In this document: positions 48,702-58,252 of the stretch, piece after piece | Layout of the letters: every line of letters begins with the position of its first letter | Numbering within the stretch: the stretch's first letter is position 1 | Assembly: GCA_963281255.1 (NCBI GenBank) | Contig: OY725495.1 | Location: 3,162,001 to 3,226,000, forward strand | Source of the DNA: Aphrocallistes beatrix | Taxonomy: Eukaryota; Porifera; Hexactinellida; Sceptrulophora; Aphrocallistidae | Direction: 5' to 3' | DNA: 64,000 nt | Made by a program: the position numbers and the translations under genes | Notes under the pieces: model-generated | The model's input: only the letters and a program-made list of their open reading frames with translations | Told to the model about the DNA's origin: nothing | Database searches by the model: none

Positions 48702-50656
48702 ATGTCACAAATTGAATTGGAAAAAAAGCGAAATGGAATTGCGATTAGAGAAGGTTCACAAGATAAAGAGGAGGATTCAGTGATATCAAATAATGTTCAA
48801 GAGAAATATTATAATGGAAAGTTCGGATTATTCGGTTTTAACCCAAAATGCCTTCAATTTGTAAACCACCCCATAGCTTTCCTTATCTCTCTTTGTTTCT
48901 TCGCAACCGTTCAAGGATCTGTTGCCACAGGCTATATCTCAGTGGGGCTCTCAAGCATCGAACGTCGTTACAGTCTACCCAGCGCCCTAGCTGCATTCGC
49001 AGCGATCTCGTACGAAATAGGCGTCATTCTAACTCTCCCTATCAGCACCTACTTCGGTGGTCGAAGTCACAAACCGAAAGTTCTAGGCATTTCTCTTCTC
49101 ATAGTGGGAGTAGGATCGCTAGTCTTTGCGTCTCCACATTATTTTAGCAGCCACTACAACATCGACGCTAACTCTTCAAGTGAGATATGTACCAATGCTT
49201 CAAACTTTCAAGCACAATGCAATCCTCCCATCATCCTCTTCTATCCACTCTTCGTCATAGGGAATATACTAATTGGCTGTGGAGCAAGCGCGCTGTATAC
49301 AGTGGGAGTAGGATTTCTAGACGACAGCACCCATCCCAGATACACTCCAATATACCTCAGCATTTTCTACATCGTATCAATCATAGGTCCAGCGATAGGT
49401 TTCGCACTTGGAGGTGTGTTTCTATCCGTCTTCGTAGACCCATTTTCTAGCACCACGCTGACTAGTTCTCACCCTCAATGGATCGGAGGGTGGTGGATCG
49501 GGTTCGTGCTCTCGGGGATAGCATCAGTAATTGGTGCTATCCAATTCTTCCTTTATCCAAGGCGTCTTAAACACTCCAAGGAATACGATGAACTGAGAAA
49601 AACTCAACAACCACTTCAAGACAAAGGCAGATCTTTTGAGAATGACCACAGTGTATCGATTGTCACAATGTTCCAGGAATACCCAAACTATGTATGCAGA
49701 CTCGCTAAAAATCCCACTTATTTATTCACCACATTTGGTCTAACATCAGGTGCATTCGTGATAGCAGGGATTGTCACATTTATGCCCAAATATATCGAAG
49801 TTCAATTCTTTCTTACTCCCAGCTTAGCATCTTACGTGATCGGTGGTGTCAGCATTCCGGCTGCTTCTATTGGTTTCTTAGCTGGCGGGATAATACTATT
49901 CATATTTAAGAAAATATCGGTAGAACATCTAGCTCTGTGTGTTTTTATCCTCACCTTACTTGAAGTCGTTATTCCTCCCCTCTACCTACTCGGGTGCAGC
50001 TCCACTAACATTGCTGGGGTTAGTTCTAATTATCCCAACTCAACCGCTAGAACGAATTTTGTCCCTCGGAATCTCAATGTCAGCTGCTTGTCTTCTTGTA
50101 ATTGCAAACTAAACACCTACCAGCCAATTTGCTCAGAAGGTGTCAACTACTTTTCTCCCTGCCTAGCTGGATGTCCTAACGAGCCTAGTCCAAACGGATC
50201 ATACACTGGCTGCTCCTGTCTCGATCAAGACCTGATCGCCTCTAAAGGCAAATGTCCCAAGAGTTGCATAGTTAAGCTCATCATCGCAATTGTAATGTTT
50301 TTCCTGGCGATTATACTCTCTCCTTCAACCATGTCCCCTTGATCAAACTTACCTTGAGATGTGTAGCTGATACAGATCGTACAGTTGCACTGGGGTTGCA
50401 GTCTTTAATCGTTCGTGCTTTGGGACAGTTACCTGGGCCATTGGTACTCGGAGGAATTTTCGATTTGAACTGTATTCTTTGGGAAGAAACAGAGTGTGGT
50501 GACCGTGGAGCGTGTTTAGAATACAACACCCTTACTCTGAGGTACTCTCTGATTGGGATGAAGGGACTCTCACTTGTGACTTCGAGCATTTTCTTCTTTA
50601 TTGGGTGGGTTACTTGGAAATACAGAAAGCTTAATATTCAAGTACCGCATTATTAA
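48702..50656 (+). CDS. Organic anion transporting polypeptide (OATP/SLCO), apparent frameshift
   Basis: Frame one runs 48702-50342 (546 codons) and frame two continues at 50339-50656. The family's conserved LRCVxxxxRxxALGxQxxxxRxLGxxPGP motif, here LRCVADTDRTVALGLQSLIV followed by RALGQLPGP, lies in the second frame directly after the first ends, so both are one gene of about 650 residues (family 640-720). A cytoplasmic N-terminus, then about 12 transmembrane helices (ALAAFAAISYEIGVILTLPI, GGWWIGFVLSGIASVIGAIQ) and a Kazal-like cysteine-rich loop (CNCKLNTYQPICSEG ... CPKSC) between TM9 and TM10. These carriers move bile salts, steroid conjugates, eicosanoids and other amphipathic anions across the plasma membrane. 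The -1 shift falls in ATGTCCCCTTGATC, a C run, so an assembly error is plausible; a genuine disabling change is the alternative. Confidence 0.88.
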
Positions 50657-51860
50657 TAATATTGCTTAGAATTAACTTAAACAAAAAGTCCTTAATTCTA
50701 TTATGGACATAAGCTTTAAAAATTCTGTTACAATGACATATTTAGCTATACTCGAAAACTCTACTGTTCTTTTTTGTTTGTTTGTACTAAATAGTTATAC
50801 GTTTATCTTTTTCCTCTGTAACCTCATATTATTAAATAATTATATGTTCTGTAGACATATTGTGTATTCATAATTTATAGGGGATCCCATTTGAGTTGTC
50901 ACATGATAGATAGAACTTAGAGTTCTTTCTTTTACTGAATCAAATGTATTGATAAGCATGCAAAGCTATTTCATACTCCATATAAATCAACACAAAAAAT
51001 TTGAGGGTTGACACAAACCTCGGTTGTCAACTGCCTCCGTCGCCACTTCCCCTTAATTCCCTTACAATACACATTTATAGGTTTAGAAAAGCTTAGTTCA
51101 TAGGTCTATATATCTGCTGGTTTCGTGGAAAAAAGAGCTAAGCTATGTCGAACAAAAGTTCAAAACTAATTGACATACCACTTTTGTGCCAAAAATGGGT
51201 CTGGTGGAACGCAACACAATTTACTCTGGGAAACCCCATATGGACTACAGATGAAAAGATGAATGACTCATATTTTTAAAAAAGTCATATCGGGGTTATT
51301 TAGCGTACGAGCAACTTGAAATTCTGGGATAGTGTAATCTTATTAAATTAAAAGATCTACTAAGTTCAAATGAAGTACGTATACATATAATAAGATGTTG
51401 AAACAGTTACATAGTGGTCCGGTCAACCAGACCAAGTGGCCTGATTAGAAATAAAATCAGCACAAGTAGTCAGGATGAAACCGGACAAACCGGACCGGTG
51501 GCAACGGTCCTGGCAGGGAACTGTCGAAATTTGATCGCATTATTCGGAATTCGTATTACCCGGAGTGATTTACATGTATTTTCCTCCCTAGGGGATAAAA
51601 TATCTGTCCGTATTAAAGAGGTCCAACTGTACATAATTTTGATATTGAATATAGTAAAGTAGGTCATTGATCTTTTTTTCAAAATTATAATTATTTTCAA
51701 ATATCTGTTATCTAGAGTAGATGCAATATCCACTGTGATATAAATATAATAAACGAATCTGTAAGGACTAATTTATAAGACAATGTCAGTGATTTTGTAA
51801 TATTTATTTTTTATATCATTAATATTGTAGAATAATAAATAAAACATAAAAAATACCAAA
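50657..51860. other. Intergenic; possible pogo-type end at about 51632
   Basis: No gene. GTCCGTATTAAAGAGGTCCAACTGTA (inverse of a TACAGTTGGACC terminus) ends near 51631 and resembles a Tigger-type end, but the partner end is not recognised; TAGTGGTCCGGTCAACCAGA near 51410 is only loosely similar. The open frames at 51414-51733 are shadows of this repeat. Confidence 0.35.
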
Positions 51861-52880
51861 ATGGCAACAGAGAATATTGAATTAAATGAATCAGTTTTTG
51901 ATCTCATAGCTTCAGAAATAGTAGCTTTCGCTCTCATCATAGCAAACTACAAAGCGAAGAGACCAGCTACTCACTCAACTAAATGAGCTCAGAATTCAGT
52001 TTCAAGAAAAGATAACACAAATATCTGGATTGAAAGAACTGAAACAGATGCGAGCACAATTAATGGTAATGAGTATCAAAGAGAACACCATGTTGAACTT
52101 AGATGGACACTAGGAGCTATCATGTGAGCAGGTGAATTGTGTGAAATTCTCGAATGAACAGTGAATTGACTACTCCAAAAAGACTTCAGCAAAGAAAATG
52201 ATTGGGAAGTAAGGAACTGGAGATGGTGAGTTTAAAATTATCCAATGTGATGATGCATATAAGTGATAGCAGACAACTCCATGTTGTAGATAGAGATAAT
52301 GAACGTGTTCAAGTATTTGATGCAGAGAGTGGAAGTTTCTTCTTGAAATTTGGTCAATCACAATTCAGTAATCCTAATGGAATTACAACCAATAAAAAGT
52401 TCTGTTATGTAACATATGAAGTCAAAACAAAATATTCCAATTTCGTATTGGAGATTTTACTTTATTTAAGAAAAGTAAGGGAAGTGGTGGCTCTGTTAAG
52501 AATCTGAATAAGGGATTGCAATAGATGGGAATTACTGTATGTAGCTGACAATGGTAATAACAGTGTGTTTGTACGATACAATCAATACTCAGCTATGTGA
52601 GTGAGATGGAGTTGGAACGTTGACGGAGTCAATTGATGTCAAGATCTATTATATTGAGATATTGATACTAGAATGTAGTCCTCACTGCCAAATATATTTT
52701 GATAATTTTGGAAGGAAAAATACGATCTATTCTTTCTCGTAGGAGAGGGGGCAAGTTCTTGGTGCGAGTTCATTCTGTCTGGCTGTAGATAGGAATATCC
52801 TCATCTTTGACTTTGAATCTCAAAGCTTTCAAAAGTTTTATCTGCAAAATGAGAGATATTAATGTATACTGCTATTGGCA
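51861..52880 (+). pseudogene. Decayed coiled-coil NHL gene
   Basis: ATG 51861 starts MATENIELNESVFDLIASEI, alike in layout to the NHL genes' N-termini, but the frame closes after 41 codons. Later pieces in other frames read as coiled coil (ISGLKELKQMRAQLMVMS) and as NHL blades: LHVVDRDNERVQVFDAES, FSNPNGITT and LYVADNGNNS. Several stops and frameshifts separate them. This is a host-gene relic, older than the copy at 21466. No single frame covers even one complete propeller. Confidence 0.75.
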
Positions 52881-53516
52881 AAAAGATTCTCAAGACAGAA
52901 AATGTGAAAAAATGTTTTGGAATTGTTCTCTTTAGGAAAAAATGTTTTTCTATATCGCCTTTCGACTGTATAAATTATTTTGTTAATTTTAATTTCTAAA
53001 TATGACTACTACTTGTAGTATATTCTTATTAGATTACACATATTACAATATCTAGTTAGTAACTAATATCAATTATATATAATAATATTATTAGTTGTAG
53101 ACCTATATACCCATTTCCGTGCAAATCTCGTGCTTGCTAGTGTTGATACATTTTGGCAGTGTAAGGATCGTGTTTGTACTAAGAGCGAGATATTCGAGTG
53201 AAAATTTAATATCATTATCTTGGTAAAGCTACAATCATATGATGATTCTTTCAAAACCAATATTATTTTCGATACAGACATATATACATGCATACATACG
53301 GGCGGACGTTGTACGCCATCCATGTCATAAGGGCATCTCCTTACAGGAGCTGCACTAAAAATGTATTATAACTTTTCACGGTTCAATTATTTGTAAAAGA
53401 GTAGTATATAAATATACATGGGCAACTGGGAGATCAATTGATTGTAAAAGTTTAGCAAGCAAATTCCTTTTGAAATGATTTATATCATATAATTATATTA
53501 TACACGTAATTATATA
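52881..53516. other. Intergenic, no feature seen
   Basis: AT-rich and non-coding, with short ATAT microsatellite-like runs. No gene or clear repeat. Confidence 0.35.
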
Positions 53517-53668
53517 TACCGTATTGCTTCGAATAAGCGCCCGGGCGCTTATTTATTTCGTGCACCCTTTAGACCAGGCACTTATTCAAACCGGCGCTTA
53601 TTCAAGCCCCGGCGCTTATTTATTTCGCTCACCCTTTAGACCCGGCGCTTATTCAGGGAAATACGGTA
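53517..53668. mobile_element. MITE with TACCGTATT ends, 152 bp
   Basis: Starts TACCGTATTGCTTCGAATAA and ends CTTATTCAGGGAAATACGGTA, with inverted termini at TA sites. GGCGCTTATT is repeated four or five times in alternating orientation and CACCCTTTAGAC twice, so it appears internally duplicated. Termini of this kind (ACCGTATT..., GCGCTTATT) are widespread in invertebrate MITEs. It sits 420 bases before the giant GTPase gene. Confidence 0.8.
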
Positions 53669-54088
53669 TATATATATATATATACGTATACTATAACGTA
53701 CAACAACGTAAATTCTACATAGAGTCTCTACTTGATAGATCTCTTTTTATCTAACCACAATTGTTTACTAAACATACAATTACATCAGAATCTGATTACA
53801 TACTTTAATTTTTGATATTATTAATAGTAAATAAATTGTAGTGGTAATCGTATAAGTACAAGTATGTACGGTATGTGTTTTTTAATTAATCTCCAAATTT
53901 CGATTTGTTAAAATATACAGCTTGTTAAATAGTATCTATTTTGAATTATTTGCACAATCAGTCACATTTCCACGAGGTGTATAACATCATTTGGCACCTA
54001 CTTTGTGATTTTCAGATTTTAAATTTGTACTTGACACTTCTTCATTCGCTTTAACATTTTGAGTTTTTAATTTGTTAATTAGCAATAT
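53669..54088. other. Upstream region of the VLIG-like gene
   Basis: A TA microsatellite (53667-53684) borders the MITE. The rest is AT-rich, without a clear TATA box or other site. No gene. Confidence 0.35.
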
Positions 54089-57000
54089 TTGTATACAACA
54101 GATGCAGAAATGTTTTCAAGTTTGTACAACTTTGCAAAAAGATATCTTAAAACCTCAGATAATGTCACTCACTCATCTAATCACTCAACATCACCAGATC
54201 CTGAAATCGAGGATGTAGAGTCTTTACAAGATAGACTTTTTCATCTGGATCTGAACGAAAAAAGTGTAGAATTTATAAGTGAACATGGGGACGAATTTGT
54301 GGATTATCCAGAAGCTTTGGCAGAAAGATTATCAATCAAAGTAAGCGTTGCCAAAGAAGCGTTGGACGAATTAAAGGCTTATAAGATCGATCAAATTTCG
54401 AAAGAAGAAATTCAAAGATTCGAACTGTTAGTCAAAGAAAACCCACAGAAAGATCCAAAGGAGATTGCTCTATCGCGTGGCATTGGTGGAGATGTCTTGT
54501 CAGCATATTTAGCGTCTTCAGAAACAAATCTATTGACTGATTCTGCAAAGGCAACAATAACAGAAAAATATAATAATGGATTCTCAATAACAGAAATCGC
54601 AAAACAATTGAATGTAGTATCCCAAGTGAAGATAAAAGACTATGTTGAATGCACTTTTATTACATTTAATGGAGAAGAAGGGAATATCATTTTGGAAATC
54701 ATTACCAGAAACTTTGAAACTTATCCAATAACTAAACTAAAAGAAATGATTTTAACTAAAAGCGTTAAACTTCAGGAACAAATATGCTGTCAACTACTAG
54801 AAAGGAATGAAGAAGAATATAAACAGCTAGAAAATTACTTCATGAAATTCGAAGGATCGAGAAAATTCCTTGAAATCGATGCCACGTTAAGCATTGAAGC
54901 CAAGAATGATATCAGAACAAGTAGCCTCGAAGATATAGGAGAACTCAGCCTAAAACTGAATAAAATGGAGAGTGTAATCAGAGACTACATACTACGGTAT
55001 TCTCAAGACGAAGAACTCATGCTTGATTGTGCACAAAGACAATTGAAGCAAATTCAAGAAATAAAGGCGAGCTTCGGGACTGACAGAGAAATATCACACA
55101 CTACATACAGAATGATAATATCTGATTCTAACGAAAACTTAATTCAGAATGCAAAACATTTGAATGGATCACCAAAAAGAATACTTGACGAACTCCTTCC
55201 TCTCGCATTCTATTATATTAAGTGCAGTTTGCCGTTAGACGAATTTACTCAGATAATCACTAGCATAACTAACATATCACTAACTACCTTGGACATCTTC
55301 CATTTAATCTTTCAAATGTCGGATCCTGTAGTCAGAGGTCTCTGCATAGAACACTATTCATTCAGTAATCCGGTTCCATTATACTATCCAATACTCGAAT
55401 CGCACACTCCAGAACTAAAATGTAGTCAATTTGAAATATGTAAAGAACTCTGGTATTCTCTGCAACAGTTCAGTGGTTTAGTTTCTTTTGGGTTAGGATG
55501 GGCTTCTTGGAATCCGATTGGAAAATCCCATCTCCTGGATTTAATTTTTAAGACAGATTTTGAGAAGGGAAGTCCTCACAGCAGTCCATTCCACATGAAT
55601 TCTATCGATATACAGATGACAAAAAATCTATTTGGAAAAAAGGGCAGAAATACCCAGGAATCAACAGAATGGGCATATATAGACTGCCACGGATGCCCAG
55701 ATATTAATTTCATTGGAGAAATTTGTCAGAATTTGGATATAGCGTTAATTCATGTCAGTTATTCTGACTATAGAGAGAACTATTCTCGATTGACTGAAGA
55801 CTTAATTAAAATCACAGCCAACACTAAGGATGTCTATGTATTGGTTCGAGATTGCATGGAAAGTGATGTAAATACTAAACAAGTGATATTGGAGGGTAAA
55901 ACATTTCTTTTAATCTTTATTCCGAATCTAATCCAACATAATGCAAGTATTAACATTGTTTCAGAATTAAAAAAGATCGGATACACAATCTTGCATTCTC
56001 TGATTGAAGTTCCAAAATTGGTTGGAAGCAATTTCCTCGAAAATCTGATCACTCGAAATGATAATTGGGCTAATTTAAAGGAAGAGAAAGAATTGATCGA
56101 ATGGATGAAGAGTAATTGTACATACAGCCAGGATACAGACCAAGAATTTTCATTCCTCAGTTATTATCCTCATTTTGTAGAGTATATGCGTTGTTTCTAT
56201 AAAGCTTCTACTGAAACAGACCAAAAGAATATCGATCAGTTGAATAAAAAAAGTGAACTTCTTGAAGAACATCTCAAAAATGCTGAAATGAGTGCAATTG
56301 TTTGGCAGTTCAACGAAATTCTAGCACAGCAAAATTCAACATTAATTTTATGGAAATTGTCACAAGAACTCAACATGCTCTCCAAACAGCAAAGTACTGC
56401 AAATAATAAAACGCCTTTCACTTTAGAAATTCTCTGGAGAGAAGCATTGCTTTCAAATAAATATAATGTCAACCCTGATGGAGGAAAACCAGAAAGTAAA
56501 TATTTTGAAATATTTTCATCAAACTTCAGTAACCACGTGGAGAGAGGAGAGCCATTCGAGTTGATTGATGGAGATAACCTCAGATTCTTTAATCAAGACA
56601 TCGACGTCTTATTGTCCAAACTATATGAGCAACAATTTTGCAATATAACCAAAAATAAAAATAAAACACGAGCACCAATAGTTGTCAGCATATTCGGACC
56701 TCAGAGTTCTGGAAAGTCTACGCTACTGAACTATTGTTTCGGGTGCAAGTTCCTAACTAGTGCTGGCAGGTGTACCAAAGGAGTCTATGCGTCTCTTTCT
56801 AAGCTAAGTCAACCAATCAACCATTCTGATCATTTCCTTATCCTTGATACAGAAGGATTAGATGCCATTGAGAAAGGAAAGACTCTTCAAGATACTTCAT
56901 GCATTCACTTTGACAGGACAATGGTACTGTTTTGTTTAGCGGTGTCAGAAGTAGTTATCATTAATGTGAAAGGTGACATCGGAGAAGAAATGAGGAATCT

Positions 57001-58252
57001 TTTACAAATATGTGCTTACTCTCTGAACAAATTGAAAGTAAGCAAGGTAGCAACTCCAAAAATATTCTTTGTTCTCAATCAACAAGCAGATCCGGATCCA
57101 GATAAACATTTAAATTCAATTAACACCCTTTTGGAAAAACTTAATAAAGAGTCATATCTTTTGGACACGGAAGGATTGAAAATTTCTCATTTAATACAAG
57201 TGTCAAAAGAAAACTTGTTTGTCCTTCCATCAGCTTTCAATTCAGAATCTCTGAATTCTCAAGTAGCCAATTTATTTGATTCACATGTATGCAAGTTATC
57301 CCCAACCGTCGATTTCGTGAATAAATGTGCTGACATACGAGTGTCCATCATCCTCCAACTGAAAAACGACAGCTATGATGCAACGGATTCCAACAATACA
57401 AATCATAATTACACAGTACCATTTGACACAATGAGTGAATGGCTGGAGATGTCTGGAGTTATTTGGGACACTATCGTTAAATATCAAGATATTGTTAAGT
57501 ACAGTAATACTGAGGAAATTAAGTGTAGCAACAAACTTGGTATCATATTGAATGATATAATGAGATGTAGAATTTATTTGAATGAAGAAGAATATCGAGA
57601 AATTACAAAAAAATTAATTTCAGAGATTAAGGGCATTGCCAGATTCAGTCCGCCCAATGTAATCCTAGAAAAAGTGAAGGAAAAGTTGAACGATGCATTC
57701 GAAAAATACCAAGAAAAGGCTTTGACAGATTTTGCTTCACAATGCGAAGCTGATCCATTACTAATGAAACTGTCTTATATGTGTGAAGAAGCTAAATCGA
57801 ACTTATGCAGACTGATCTATGTCGAAAAAAAGATTTATGAAGATAAACTAAAGTTACAAATCAAGGCTAGGCTAACTGAAATAAAGCATGAAGATAATAT
57901 GGTGAAATTTCAACAGATTATTGAAAAGAATGCTGACAAATACTTAGAGCTAACCATTACAGAGCAAGATAAAGAATTTGAGGAGGTTTGGGTCCACTGC
58001 TTTGGTAGTTTTGATAAGGAAGAAGAAGAAGCTGAGTTTTATGAGAAGTTTGAAGATTTATTCTCTGTATTCAGGATGGAATCAAAACAATGGAGAACAG
58101 ACATACACTTTATTCTCAATTTTGTGATCACAACTTTGATATGGAATCCAAAATTCAATTACTTTCTAAAACAATGCTCTCAAAGTTTTCCGAAAATAAT
58201 TCAGGAACAGATCAATTCATATATCCTTGGAAAGAGAACAAAACACCCTTAA
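54089..58252 (+). CDS. VLIG/GVIN-like giant GTPase, N-terminal and GTPase part
   Basis: A 1,387-codon uninterrupted frame. The listed start is the upstream end of the open frame; ATG 54110 (MFSSLYNFAKRYLKTSDN) is the likelier initiator. Residues about 40-200 hold repeated helical segments with helix-turn-helix-like spacing (YNNGFSITEIAKQLNVVSQV). A degenerate GTPase-like region is near 460-640, with IGKS at 477-480 and EWAYIDCHG, comparable to the first pseudo-GTPase of URGCP/VLIG proteins. The real G domain starts at 870: GPQSSGKST (P-loop, 870-878), GRCTKGVY (switch I), DTEGL at 920-924 (G3), then VLNQQADPD as a possible G4. Very large inducible GTPases are interferon-induced in vertebrates and act in the cytosol; members here need not be. 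The frame overlaps the next by 163 bases, and the two together match one ~2,250-residue protein, close to the family's ~2,400. Confidence 0.85.
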   Translation: MYTTDAEMFSSLYNFAKRYLKTSDNVTHSSNHSTSPDPEIEDVESLQDRLFHLDLNEKSVEFISEHGDEFVDYPEALAERLSIKVSVAKEALDELKAYKIDQISKEEIQRFELLVKENPQKDPKEIALSRGIGGDVLSAYLASSETNLLTDSAKATITEKYNNGFSITEIAKQLNVVSQVKIKDYVECTFITFNGEEGNIILEIITRNFETYPITKLKEMILTKSVKLQEQICCQLLERNEEEYKQLENYFMKFEGSRKFLEIDATLSIEAKNDIRTSSLEDIGELSLKLNKMESVIRDYILRYSQDEELMLDCAQRQLKQIQEIKASFGTDREISHTTYRMIISDSNENLIQNAKHLNGSPKRILDELLPLAFYYIKCSLPLDEFTQIITSITNISLTTLDIFHLIFQMSDPVVRGLCIEHYSFSNPVPLYYPILESHTPELKCSQFEICKELWYSLQQFSGLVSFGLGWASWNPIGKSHLLDLIFKTDFEKGSPHSSPFHMNSIDIQMTKNLFGKKGRNTQESTEWAYIDCHGCPDINFIGEICQNLDIALIHVSYSDYRENYSRLTEDLIKITANTKDVYVLVRDCMESDVNTKQVILEGKTFLLIFIPNLIQHNASINIVSELKKIGYTILHSLIEVPKLVGSNFLENLITRNDNWANLKEEKELIEWMKSNCTYSQDTDQEFSFLSYYPHFVEYMRCFYKASTETDQKNIDQLNKKSELLEEHLKNAEMSAIVWQFNEILAQQNSTLILWKLSQELNMLSKQQSTANNKTPFTLEILWREALLSNKYNVNPDGGKPESKYFEIFSSNFSNHVERGEPFELIDGDNLRFFNQDIDVLLSKLYEQQFCNITKNKNKTRAPIVVSIFGPQSSGKSTLLNYCFGCKFLTSAGRCTKGVYASLSKLSQPINHSDHFLILDTEGLDAIEKGKTLQDTSCIHFDRTMVLFCLAVSEVVIINVKGDIGEEMRNLLQICAYSLNKLKVSKVATPKIFFVLNQQADPDPDKHLNSINTLLEKLNKESYLLDTEGLKISHLIQVSKENLFVLPSAFNSESLNSQVANLFDSHVCKLSPTVDFVNKCADIRVSIILQLKNDSYDATDSNNTNHNYTVPFDTMSEWLEMSGVIWDTIVKYQDIVKYSNTEEIKCSNKLGIILNDIMRCRIYLNEEEYREITKKLISEIKGIARFSPPNVILEKVKEKLNDAFEKYQEKALTDFASQCEADPLLMKLSYMCEEAKSNLCRLIYVEKKIYEDKLKLQIKARLTEIKHEDNMVKFQQIIEKNADKYLELTITEQDKEFEEVWVHCFGSFDKEEEEAEFYEKFEDLFSVFRMESKQWRTDIHFILNFVITTLIWNPKFNYFLKQCSQSFPKIIQEQINSYILGKRTKHP

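Noticed and set aside
50324-50345. Programmed -1 ribosomal frameshift in the OATP gene
   Set aside because: The site does not fit the X XXY YYZ slippery pattern, and the family is not known to use frameshifting; an indel is simpler.
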